This document shows positions 11,026 through 20,750 of a stretch of 64,000 bases of DNA, one piece after another. The stretch is taken from positions 806,001 through 870,000 of the forward strand of contig JAGTXZ010000019.1 in NCBI GenBank assembly GCA_018398575.1. The letters run 5' to 3'. The translations under genes and the position numbers were made by a program. Each line of letters begins with the position of its first letter. Positions within the stretch are counted from its first letter, which is position 1. The DNA is from Ampelomyces quisqualis (lineage: Eukaryota > Ascomycota > Dothideomycetes > Pleosporales > Phaeosphaeriaceae). A model generated the notes under the pieces. It was not told the DNA's origin. It did no database searches and was given only the letters and a program-made list of their open reading frames with translations.

Positions 11026-13345
11026 TTAGTTCTTCACCCAGCTCCAGACACATCTCTTTTTCTCGCTGGATATGGGTGATTTGTCTTTTCGTCTTAACTC
11101 TTCCACGTGCTCCAGACTCTGCTCCTTGCCTAACTTAGGATTACGAATGACGAGAGCGAATGCAATGAGTAAAACTGAAAGGCAAATTCCAGCAATGCAA
11201 AGCAGTCTTTGCACGTGGCGATATGCAGCGATTACCGCATCGCGATCTGGAGTGCCGACTGGGTTCTTTGTGGCAAATGTGAAAGGATCGGCGTAAACAG
11301 CTGCGGCGAGTGTAGCATTTCCGGTTTGTCGCAAGAGCTCACCAGGTATGATCTGCTGCCACATGGCACCAGATACGGTGTTGCCGAGCGCATTGCCAAT
11401 GTTGTATGTTGCTAGATAGATACCTGTCACAATCGCGACATCTGAAAAGTGTTAGCGTGTGACATCCATGTGATTGTAGATCTGTACTTACGCTCGTGCC
11501 TAGTCGCAGCTTGGATGCTGGTCTGAGCAGGGTACTGGAACATGCCTCCCGCGATACCCAGGCAGATCTGCGCACCGATGATGCCAGAGTGCGATGAAGC
11601 ACCTGTACCTCCCCGATAGTTGATAAGAAGTCCAAAAGCTACCATGAAAAGACACGTGACCATGACGATGAAAGGTTTGAGACGGCGAACCTTAAACACA
11701 ACTCCGCCGAGAACGAGGCCGACGATGACGGAGGAAAAACTGTAGAGCGAAGAAATGCGGGTCGCATTCTTGATGGACTCGTCAAAAGCCACAACAAGGA
11801 CGGTATAGAGTAGGTTGCCTTGCATGTTCCATGCTGCATGAAGTGTTAGCTGTGATCGAGGCGGCATGGTTAAAATGACCTACCGCAGTTCAGTATGCAG
11901 GCGATACCCAGCGCACCCCAGACAGCGCGGTCCTTCAAGAGCTAGAGCATCTTCAATCACAATATTACTTTTACGTGAAGTTGATCTCTGCTTACATGAA
12001 ATGGCATCATGGGATGCGGCGCTTTGCATTCCCAAATAATATACACGGGCACGCAAATGACGCCAATGACGAGCGGCGCGATTACCTTAGCTGTGTGCCA
12101 CTGTGATTCATCGCCGCCAGCGACCGTGAACGGCTGTCACTATTAGCCGACATGTGCTTGGTTGGAGAAGGACCAACCGTAAGAATGCATCCAAAAACTG
12201 CAATCAGCAAAAGTATGCCGGGAGCATCCAGCTGCCGAAAAAGTGCCGCTGACAAATTCTTCGCACCGTGAACTTGATACGGCGTGCTGTGGCTTTCTAG
12301 CACACCGGCTTTCTTTGCCTTGAAGCTAGCCCACATGAGGGAAAGTAGCAAAGGGATCGAGCACACTGTGTAGATGATGCACCACATGCCGATACCCCAG
12401 CGCCAGTCGGTTCTCGATAAGACGGCCTCACTAACGTCACCGCTGATCCAGGTATTGATCTTTAGGTTGTCAGAGGTTGGTCTCGTAGAAAAAAGTATAT
12501 GGAAAACTCACCAAGAATGGGAGAGCTGGAATGTAGGAGAATAATAGACGAGAGCGCAAGGACGTTATATCGGCAATGATTACTTCGATGAGAACGATGA
12601 CAACAGCGTAACCAATCTAAGCGATTAGCATCTCTATACATAAGCACAAAAAGTACTAGAGACGCACTTGGTACAATACAGCTCCTGCAGCAAAGCCTAC
12701 CACTCCAGTGCTTGTTGCTTCAACAACGGTCCCTACGATCAAGTCAGGTGAAGTAAGGGGATGAGATTGGCGAGCTCAATGCGCATACCGAGAATGTAGA
12801 AGAAGACAGAGAGCATGACGACTTCCACACAACCAAAAACGTCAGCTGTTCATGTGATCAGTTGCCGTATCATCGCAGTGTAAGGTTCATTCACCAATTT
12901 TCGCAGCAGTTGGCTGGCTGTTATCAGCATCGTGTGATGTTCCATTGAGTAAAGCAACAATAACTTACCTGAGCAGCGGCAGCAATGACACTCCTCAAAA
13001 AATCTAAGAAAAGTTGGCTTGTTCAACGATGAGAGGCACAATCTCTGTATAATACTGACCGTAGCAAGTGTAGAATGCTCCCGAAAGCCAGCAGTAGCGT
13101 AAGGTTGATAGGTATACCTCAGTATGCCATTCAATCCGTAAGAATAAGCCAATAGAAGGATTCCAAAGAAGATACAGGCTACAGCAGCGATTGATGAATG
13201 AAGTGTGGGCGTTCAGTGCTTCAATGCGAGCGACACCGGGAGACTCACCGCCAATCAGAGGCAAAGTAGATGGAGAAGTGACTGGCTTCGATGTGCTAGT
13301 AATGTTTTCCTTGGTAACACGATCTTCTGCGAAAGAGTCGGACAT
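11026..13345 (-). CDS. Siderophore-iron transporter, MFS (DHA14/MirB type)
   Basis: Twelve exons: 13345-13249, 13178-13056, 13003-12969, 12913-12895, 12845-12789, 12732-12668, 12616-12512, 12459-12178, 12133-11996, 11941-11884, 11833-11492, 11441-11026. Introns are 44-70 bp and all phases close, giving 578 residues. The spliced protein has the hallmark fungal siderophore-transporter run: AYSYGLNGILRYTYQPYA, NFLRSVIAAAAQPTAAKIAD, VLYQIGYAVVIVLIEVIIAD, YIPALPFLINTWISGDV, then about 12-14 membrane helices and TGIYLATYNIGNALG near the end. It would take up ferric siderophores by proton symport at the plasma membrane. The first exon joins are uncertain: the 70-bp intron 1 contains an in-frame PGVARIEAL, a motif normally coding in this family. 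The transporter is tandem with the 13529-15142 gene, so its promoter is only 183 bp. Confidence 0.9.
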
Positions 13346-13446
13346 CTTGTAAGAACTCGGCGTGTAGATGAGGGCAAAAGCAACCGTAAACTCAAGGACG
13401 GGCACGGCCGTGATTTAATTTGTTTCATTATTCAATTGTCAAGAAG

Positions 13447-13453
13447 CTGATAA
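13447..13453 (+). promoter_or_regulatory. Possible GATA-factor site upstream of the siderophore transporter
   Basis: CTGATAA lies about 100 bp before the transporter start. Fungal iron-responsive GATA repressors (SreA/Sre1) bind sites with a GATAA core, commonly ATCWGATAA. Only the CTGATAA part is present, and such short words occur by chance. Confidence 0.25.
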
Positions 13454-13528
13454 CCTCCCGTATTTCCATGGGCAATATTCTCATCCCACATATATCTCCC
13501 CATGTGTTACCATCGCGCTCCCAGAAGC

Positions 13529-15142
13529 CTACGCAAACCACTGCACATACTGCTGGCGACCCTTTTGCACGCCGTGCACAACCGCCTGATGTCCCATACC
13601 CAAACACATCCCAAATTCTCGTAGCACGTTCTCAGTCATCTTTCGAAGGCGACTACCTCCGATGATATGTATAAGAATGCAGATGGATATACCAGTGACT
13701 AAGGCGATGGCCATATCGCTGGCTAGATTCAGGGTATCGACTTCAGTATCCAGGTTGAGAAGAGCGAAGCGAAACGCTGCAAATGTAGTGCAGCAATAGA
13801 TGATGGCTGGCGTACCATAAAGTGGCAGACCATTCGCCGCGTATGCGATAAACGGCTCTTGGTCAATGATCACCTTGACATTGCTAACCACCAGCTGCTC
13901 ATTTGGTGGCACTATAGGCTGCTGCGCAAAGATTGCAGTAGGCAGTGACAACGAGAGAGGGTTCTTGTTCGGTGACGAAATATCGTTGAATGCAACCGGA
14001 TCTGAAGAGGCAGACAAGCTTGACAACTGGCTTGCGGCGACGGACATTTCTTCTGGAGAGGAGGCAATTTGCATCGATGACACTGGTCTTCCATCAGACT
14101 GCTTAGCTTCGCGTATCGCCAACATACCGGTTGACGATCTCCCCGAAGTATCTTGCGCATCAGCGACTCCGAGCGCTGTCAGACTAGCTGCAGAAGTCTC
14201 CTGGTGCTCGTCTTCGCGCGCTCGCACACGATCGAGAATAGCCCGAGGTAACTCAGTGAGCGTCTGCGGCTCGATATATCCCAGGACCGAGATATTGTCA
14301 TCCGAGAAGCGGGACCTGAGTGGTTGCGTCTCCGTGTTGACAGGCCTTGTCTGGGGGAACAATTTGCGGCTCCAGCTGAGCGTGCGAGACGGAGGCTTGT
14401 GTGCATCTAAATCCCCAGAGGAAAGAGTGTGTCGAAGTGCCTCCTCAGCAGGTGACACCTTGCGTGCATTTAGTTCCACCTCATGATGGTGATTTGTAGC
14501 AGTGATGCCCGACGGGTGGGCGAAGCTACTGGATGCACATGCTGATCCTGGTCCATGGCTGCCGCCCACGAGCTCATTCGGGGATTTATTGGCGCCCTTC
14601 GACTCAAGCTTGACGTTAGAGTAGCTGTCCTGCAAGCTCGTCGTGGAGTTACGGCCAAGAACTTGAGACGGCCCAGGACTCGATAGACTGTAGGCTCCAT
14701 TGTGATCTCCACGAAGGCTATACATCGATGAGCGCTTCGGAAAAACGAACCCACGATGGGTAGAGGACTTGTGGACGAGAGGGGTCGAGACTTCCATTTT
14801 TCCTGGCGAAGACAAATTCTTGAGACGACGTTCTTCGATGCGCGCCAATCCTCGTGACGACAGAGAAGTGATGACGGCAGGATCTGGTGTCGTGCGCCCG
14901 AAGAGTTCAGATCGACGAAAGTAACCAGAGTTGGTGGACGGGGTGCGATGATGCGAGGGCATGGGCCAGTATCCAGGTGGTGATGAGGGCAGAGATCCGA
15001 TATCTTCCATTCCACCATGAGAAGGAGTGCGTTCTAGAGGGCGACGGAGTGTTCCCGGCGATGATGAGGAGTCAAGCACTGGCGATTTGTACAGATCGAT
15101 GAGATCGTCTGGAGCTTGTTGCTCGGAGTAGTACTTGGACAT
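13529..15142 (-). CDS. Disordered Ser-rich protein with two C-terminal TM segments
   Basis: Single exon of 537 residues. The chosen start is the first ATG (15142); the open frame extends a further 25 codons without ATG. Residues 1-400 are rich in Ser, Pro and charged residues with no fold visible, and contain many SP/TP sites as expected for a phosphorylated disordered region. The final 130 residues include two hydrophobic helices (TPAIIYCCTTFAAFRFALL and MAIALVTGISICILIHII) and end in a Gln-rich amphipathic tail. No known family is recognised. It is divergent from the small gene at 15634, sharing a 491-bp upstream region. Confidence 0.82.
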   Translation of the reverse strand: MSKYYSEQQAPDDLIDLYKSPVLDSSSSPGTLRRPLERTPSHGGMEDIGSLPSSPPGYWPMPSHHRTPSTNSGYFRRSELFGRTTPDPAVITSLSSRGLARIEERRLKNLSSPGKMEVSTPLVHKSSTHRGFVFPKRSSMYSLRGDHNGAYSLSSPGPSQVLGRNSTTSLQDSYSNVKLESKGANKSPNELVGGSHGPGSACASSSFAHPSGITATNHHHEVELNARKVSPAEEALRHTLSSGDLDAHKPPSRTLSWSRKLFPQTRPVNTETQPLRSRFSDDNISVLGYIEPQTLTELPRAILDRVRAREDEHQETSAASLTALGVADAQDTSGRSSTGMLAIREAKQSDGRPVSSMQIASSPEEMSVAASQLSSLSASSDPVAFNDISSPNKNPLSLSLPTAIFAQQPIVPPNEQLVVSNVKVIIDQEPFIAYAANGLPLYGTPAIIYCCTTFAAFRFALLNLDTEVDTLNLASDMAIALVTGISICILIHIIGGSRLRKMTENVLREFGMCLGMGHQAVVHGVQKGRQQYVQWFA

Positions 15143-15448
15143 CGTGTATTTTTGAACGTAAGCGACTAGCAGTTGAGATCCGTGTTTGAAATGAGGAATC
15201 TGAGGTTGAGGTAGCAATGGGAGGAAAAATTCTTGAGGGGAGCCAACGTGATATATATTAGCGGATCAGCCAGGATGATCACCGCGGCCTCATCATTCAA
15301 GCAAATTCGTCGCCTGGCAACACTCTGTTGTTACGCTAGTGAGATGAATACTACCCGATCGGGTCACCGGGTGAATTTCAATGATCAAGTGATCACGTGC
15401 ACAAGTCCATTCACTGATCCTGCCGTGAGACTTTCCTTGGTCAAAGTT

Positions 15449-15455
15449 TATAAAA
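15449..15455 (+). promoter_or_regulatory. TATA-like element
   Basis: TATAAAA about 180 bp before the ATG at 15634, in the divergent intergenic region 15143-15633. The spacing fits a core promoter with a ~150-nt 5' leader. The rest of that intergenic stretch shows no gene. Confidence 0.4.
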
Positions 15456-15633
15456 GACCTGCAGTGTCCAATGTGATGTATTTTTTCAATTTTCGTGTGT
15501 ACAATGAGCTATCTTCGTGGTGAACGGCTTTCACAATGTCATGACCCGCCTTAGTGGTCTCCCTTGCCATGCCTTGGTTGAAAATTTCTCAAGCTCTAGA
15601 AAGTTCATTCCATCCCAGCACAACTTTAGCAAG

Positions 15634-16062
15634 ATGGACTCCTTGCACGTTGCACCAGCCGAACTCCCCTCTATAAGCTCAATGTCACTACCAGCGGCGA
15701 ACACGTTGTGGACGCCTTCCCATCACCCGTCTTGCACTTGCGGTGACTGCATCATGCACATGGTTGATAACTATTCATCCGACTTCATTAGTGCTAGCCA
15801 TAGCCAAAGCGATGAATTCGAAGAGAGCGCAGTCGCAGGTACTGAACCTGGAATCACAAAGGCCCAGCACGATGAACAATCTGGAGTAAACGATCTAGAC
15901 GCGAGCATTCCTGATGAGCAAGAAGCGGGACATTCAGGCGTGACTACCGTTGGAGACTTCGCGAAAGAGATCGATGACGATTCTTTTGCCAATATCTACC
16001 TTCACGCCGTGTTGGTCGCAGTAATGTGTCTTGTTGGATTCGGTGAAGCCGAAGTGTCTTGA
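15634..16062 (+). CDS. Small acidic hypothetical protein
   Basis: Frame of 142 codons from the ATG at 15634 (context AAGATGG). An in-frame ATG at 15541 would add 31 residues and cannot be excluded. The product is acidic and Ser-rich, with a compact Cys cluster SCTCGDCIMHM near residue 35 and a hydrophobic C-terminal segment IYLHAVLVAVMCLVGFG that could act as a tail anchor. No family is recognised. Support is the length, the good start context and a TATA box upstream, so it is a probable rather than certain gene. Confidence 0.5.
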   Translation: MDSLHVAPAELPSISSMSLPAANTLWTPSHHPSCTCGDCIMHMVDNYSSDFISASHSQSDEFEESAVAGTEPGITKAQHDEQSGVNDLDASIPDEQEAGHSGVTTVGDFAKEIDDDSFANIYLHAVLVAVMCLVGFGEAEVS

Positions 16063-16691
16063 TCTTGATTCGCTCTGCTAGAACCATCACCCACGGACAA
16101 GTCGAGAAAGATAAGATATGTCAAATTTGTTCATATAACTCAAGTAACAAGTCGCGCTAAAAAGTGGCAGCAAAAGTAAAAGTGAGACGAAAGAAAAAAC
16201 AAAGTTTAAGTCGCTCTTGAATCCCGCAAAACCTTCAAGCGTCCGCAATTTATGTTTTTCCCCAGCCCACCTCTCCAACACTCTACGAACAATGAGCTGA
16301 AATAATTCATTTCTTTTCTTCCGCGGTTTTCCTCACTTGGTGACCTACCAATAATAGTCCTATACGAACCCAGTGGCCTGATAGTACCCTCCGCGCGTCT
16401 TGTGCGCCAGATCTTCCCCATCCTGACGTTCTAACAACCACTCATTGTAGACGTATCTGTTATGAAAACACAAGGGATCAGGATGTGGCGCATCTGGCAG
16501 GCCAGAGATACCGAACATTGGGGCTGATGCTATCTCTCCACGTCTGATAATTAATCAAAAGTAGAACAGGGTGTATCTTGCAAGATATTGCGGCGCCTCT
16601 ATGGCGCAAAAAACAACCCTCTTGACTTCACTCTGTGCTTGTAGGAACGACATGTGTATTCCGTATGTCTCTATTGTAGGTAAAACGGTAT
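16063..16691. other. Intergenic region before the hAT element
   Basis: No gene, RNA or repeat recognised in about 630 bp. Composition is intermediate and short frames lack motifs. Confidence 0.4.
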
Positions 16692-16699
16692 GCGGCTTG
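16692..16699. repeat. Target-site duplication, left copy
   Basis: GCGGCTTG directly before the element at 16700, identical to the 8 bp directly after it. Confidence 0.9.
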
Positions 16700-17263
16700 C
16701 AGAGCCCGCAACAAACAAACATGACTCAAATATTTGATTTGATTTGTTTAATTATAACTAAACAAACAAACAAATATAGAGAGCTAAATTTACTAAACAA
16801 ACAAATATGAAAATTGCTATATTTGCAAATATTTGCAAATATTTGGTTGTTGTATTATATGGCTACTTTTAGCTAAGTTTTAGCATTGTTATTACGTTTA
16901 CCCCTAAATCTAGTTACGTAATCTAGTCACGTAACTAGATCACGTAATCTAAGAGTAGGCTTAACCTAATAGATTGCGATCTATCTAGCCTAATAAAGAT
17001 CCTAATTAATTACCTGTTTAAGTAGTCTTTTACTTATAAATTTACAATTAATCTATTAAGTATAGAGTAAAGTTACTTGTAATTAAAACGCTAAGACTTG
17101 TATATACAAACTCTAAGGCTTTTACTAAATATTTGTTAAACAAACAAATATACACGCTCTAAAACACCAAACAAACAAACAAATATGGGCTGGGTGCCAA
17201 GCTTTACTAAACAAATCAAATATGGGTGCCATATTTGATTTGATTTGTTTGTTGCGGCCTCTG
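16700..17263. mobile_element. Non-autonomous hAT-type element (MITE), 564 bp
   Basis: The ends are inverted repeats matching at 19 of 20 positions: CAGAGCCCGCAACAAACAAA at the left, and the complement of CAGAGGCCGCAACAAACAAA at the right. Both ends are flanked by the identical 8-bp GCGGCTTG, and CAGAG-type termini with 8-bp duplications are the hallmark of hAT DNA transposons. The interior is AT-rich with no coding frame. It holds several copies of AAACAAACAAATAT in both orientations close to the ends, as expected for subterminal transposase-binding repeats, and a palindromic TAGTTACGTAATCTAG-like stretch in the middle (about 16910-16950). It must depend on a transposase encoded elsewhere. 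Confidence 0.88.
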
Positions 17264-17271
17264 GCGGCTTG
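17264..17271. repeat. Target-site duplication, right copy
   Basis: GCGGCTTG, identical to 16692-16699. Confidence 0.9.
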
Positions 17272-17789
17272 ACTTATGCATTAATGATTAGTACATTGTA
17301 GCATTTGCAAACATTCCAAGCGAAAAAGTGCGACAGAATTCTGATTAGTACATTTCCTGTCAAACGTTTGCTGTTTGATATTCACCACCGCGCAAGGCAG
17401 TGTCTTTGATGCATAGTCGTGACTATGCTCGTGGTTCACAGGGAAAGTTGAAACGCTGTTCACGCATACCTAGGCTATAATTTAGTGTAAGAAGCTAATG
17501 CGGATTCTGAGACCGCACATCATAGCAGGGAAATGGAGCTAGATTCGCACAAAGATGAAAGAATATTGTAACTAGCTATAACTGTCTCAAACCTCATGAA
17601 TTACATATACATGAATCCACACGAACCAAACATCAACTTCCACAATTCTTATCCCGAATTCCTACCAGCGCAAACAAGTATGCGCCAGCCTCTCTACTCC
17701 CCCACCCAATCAATCCCCAACACCTCGTGATTCTCTCCTAACCCCACACCTCGTAACCTTCTCGCAATCCCACACCGTACATCTCGCAC
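17272..17789. other. Intergenic region downstream of the hAT element
   Basis: 3' flank of the following minus-strand gene; no other feature seen. Confidence 0.4.
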
Positions 17790-19884
17790 CTACAACCACC
17801 CCTCCCTAACCCTCCTAGCCCACGCATCAATCCTCCACCGTCGAACCGGGTCACCATATCCGATGCCCCCGAAAACACTCACATTCTCGCGAATAATGTC
17901 CTCCACGCGCAGCTGATACGTCATCGGCCGAGGGCCGGTAACAGGCACGCTAGCAAGGTCTCCAAGGTCGGATGTACCCGCGAGACAAGCGGTCTTGTGG
18001 ACTTGGACGGGGTGGTTGGCAGGGGGTGCGGAGTCGTGCTTGCGGATGAGCTTGACGGTATTGTTTGCTAGGATGATGCAGGTGGGTGAGGCGTCGATGA
18101 AGGGGAAGGAGTTGGGTTCGGGATGTGGGACGGCGGCGTTGGGGTTGGGGTTGGCGATGGATGGGACGGCGTTGGCGGCGGGAGCGATGGCATGCGTGAC
18201 GGTAGTGATGGGTTGGGGAGCAGGGTGCTTGTCTTCTTTCAGCTTCTTGATGCGTGAGCTACGACGCAGATTGGTTGCGTCGACGACTTTGTTGATCGTC
18301 TTCTCCTTGCCATTTGACTTTTGGCTTTGCTCGCGCTTCTCGATAGCGGTGGATTTCTTCTTACCTTTCACAAAGTGTTTCTTTGCGGTGGCTTTGACTG
18401 GATCGTCAAGGATCGGAGATACTTGGTCTTGATCGGGCACGTCTGGGGCTTTGGCGGTGCGGCCACGCTTCTTGCTCACGTTGGCCTCGATGGCTTCGGT
18501 GGCTTTGCGCTTGCCTCGAGGGTTTGCTGGAGGCACAAATTGGTCGGGTACAGAAGCTTCAATGTCTTGAGCTTTGCCAAGTCCGTCTAAAGCGCGGTTG
18601 GCATGCGTTTCGAAGTCGTCGCGGTCCTGGGTATGTTAGCTTGCAATCATGAAACACTCTTGGGAATCGACTTGCCTCGAGCCCAGCATCTTGACTGCTG
18701 ACATCATGGTAGATTATGTCAGGATGAGGAATCCACTTTAACACCGCACTTTTCGAATAACCATCGTCGCTATCTTCGTCAAAGATTGCAGCTTCGTGCG
18801 CTGCGGTGTTGAAATGCCCTCCCGCACCGTCACACTCCTTGCCTGCTTCCCAAGTATCTCGCTGGAACTTCTCCAGAATATCTTGAGCCAACTGAACCTC
18901 CTGTGTCTTGATTTGTCCACTCTTCCACCATCTCGCATCAAACTCGGCTTGTAGGTGAGGGGTGATCTCCATATCATCCTTAAGCAGACCATCTTTGTAC
19001 TCTTCAAGGGCGTAAAAGCGATCTATCTCGCGATGTCTCTCTAGGACTTTTACTGCATCTTGGAGCTTCTCTTCCAGACTCTCGTTCTGGTTGTAAAGCT
19101 CAAGCGCTGCAGGGTCGATGTCAAATTTGGCACGACTGGCCTCTGCTGCGCCGCCATGGCTGTCTTTGGAGGACACTTCTCCACTGTGCCGACGCCTGAC
19201 GTCGCTTTGCTTGTGGAAAGCCGGGTTTGCTGGAACATCGATCTCGTAGTCGAAGTTGGCTCGAACCGACTTGTCATCAGGCTGCAGCAAGCTACTATCC
19301 ACGACAATATCATCGCAGCCGTCGGAAAGTCTTCGCATAGCATGGATCCACTTCTTCTCGCTCTTCCTAAGCTTTTCGCGCAGGAACATAGACATGCCCT
19401 TGATCTTCTGGATGCATTCGAGCTCTTCCCGACACTTCTTGGTCCACTTCAACACAGCCGCCGCATGTCTTTCCTCGTTGGCAGGTTTCACGTGGGCGCG
19501 CGCTGAAGCTAGGATGAGCAACTTGTCCTTTGCCTTTGCCGAGTTGTTTGACGCATGTTCGATCTTTACCTCATTCCCGGCCAGTTGAAGCTTCAGCTTC
19601 GCTATGAGCGCACGATGGTCGCGACCTGCCTGTGCAGCGATCTTCATCGCCAGCATGAAGTCATTCGATGGTAGAATTGTGAAGCTACTGTGGCCCTCGT
19701 TCTGCGTGTCGAGAACCTTCGAAGGCTCCATGATGTGCTCGGTGTCAGGATCGCGCTCATGGTCGTCACATGACTGGCTCCATTGATCAGAAGGGCCATC
19801 CAAGTCGCCGTCGTCATTCAGAGGGTTTTCGATGGCCTTGTCTAACCCCTGGAAGTGTAGGTTGACGGAAGCTTTCGCTGTCAT
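17790..19884 (-). CDS. Hypothetical coiled-coil protein with basic nuclear-type region
   Basis: Two exons (to 18676, then 18626-17790) joined across a 49-bp intron that has a GC donor (GCAAGT) and CAG acceptor. Phase 0 is kept and the join reads AGLE/DRDDFETHAN. I start at 19884, the first ATG in frame. The frame stays open upstream past 20040 without an ATG, so a further 5' exon or a long leader is possible; a minus-strand TATAAG lies at 20210-20215. From 19884 the product is 681 residues. The N-terminal half is charged and helical (for example KLKLQLAGNEVKIEHA), suggesting coiled coil. The C-terminal half has Lys/Arg clusters (GKRKATEA, KKRGRT, RRSSRIKKLK) and ends with a conserved-looking FGGIGYGDPVRRWRIDAW. 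Probably nuclear; function unknown. Confidence 0.78.
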
Positions 19885-20750
19885 GTCGAGATGGGTAACG
19901 GCGTTGTTGTGTCGTTCCGCTCTTTGAACTTGGGGGTTGTCGTCCTTCACACGGGTTGGCCCACTCGGCCGATCAGATCGCTCCTTGCTTCGCTCTCTTT
20001 GCCGCGTCTTTGCTTTGTTCGTTGGTTGAATGGATGCCACTGCCGTAGGGAAGACAAGGAGAAAGGTTGCTCTGATGTGCGGTGGTCGTGTCGTTAGCCA
20101 ATATGCGTAGTTGACTCGTCTCCCACAGGTCTGGCGTTGAGAAGTACAACAGCGAAACTGGAGTAGAGCAAGATCACTTATCCTCCCCCGAGCCCTCTAG
20201 CGCGCATCTCTTATAGTGCGTAAGAAAAATTAGTTATGGCGTCACGGGGGTGTGTTTTCACTTCCACCTCGCGGCGAGAATTCCCAACAGCGCGAAGCGA
20301 TTGGCCGCGCGACTTTGCTATGACAACAGCGAATAGGTGGTGCTATGGCCGTGGCAGTGTGAGCGCGAAACATTATGAGCATTCTTCACTGTTGGTGGAA
20401 CGATGGTAGAAGGGCGACGATGTACATACACAATGAAAGCACGAAATCGCGACTTTCTCTCCTCATGCTTTCTCTAATCGACTTTACGGCCTTCTTTCAG
20501 ACGATCAGTGGGCAGACCGAAGATTGACCATGGAATGATACTCAAACGTAGAAACAGGTTTCCGACTCATCCAATCTAAGGCTCATGCAAAAAAATCTAT
20601 AGTAAAGACAGGGGTGGGTATGATGCGGAGACATTTATTGATGCAAATGATCAAATCAAATTCGCGCTTGCCAAACAACACGCATTCCAAATACAATGTA
20701 CATCGTCGCAGACATGACGAGGCTTACATTCTAATCGTGATTACGCGTGA
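19885..20750. other. Upstream region between two minus-strand genes
   Basis: It holds the promoter and leader of the 17790-19884 gene (minus-strand TATAAG at 20210-20215, short uORF at about 20200) and the 3' flank of the calpain gene. No other gene seen. Confidence 0.45.

Noticed and set aside
13866..14486. 206-codon plus-strand frame
   Set aside because: Antisense shadow of the 537-residue protein at 13529-15142.
16721..17250. Regularly repeated AAACAAACAAATAT words as a CRISPR-like array
   Set aside because: Repeats are irregular, in both orientations and lie inside a hAT-type element with clear ends.
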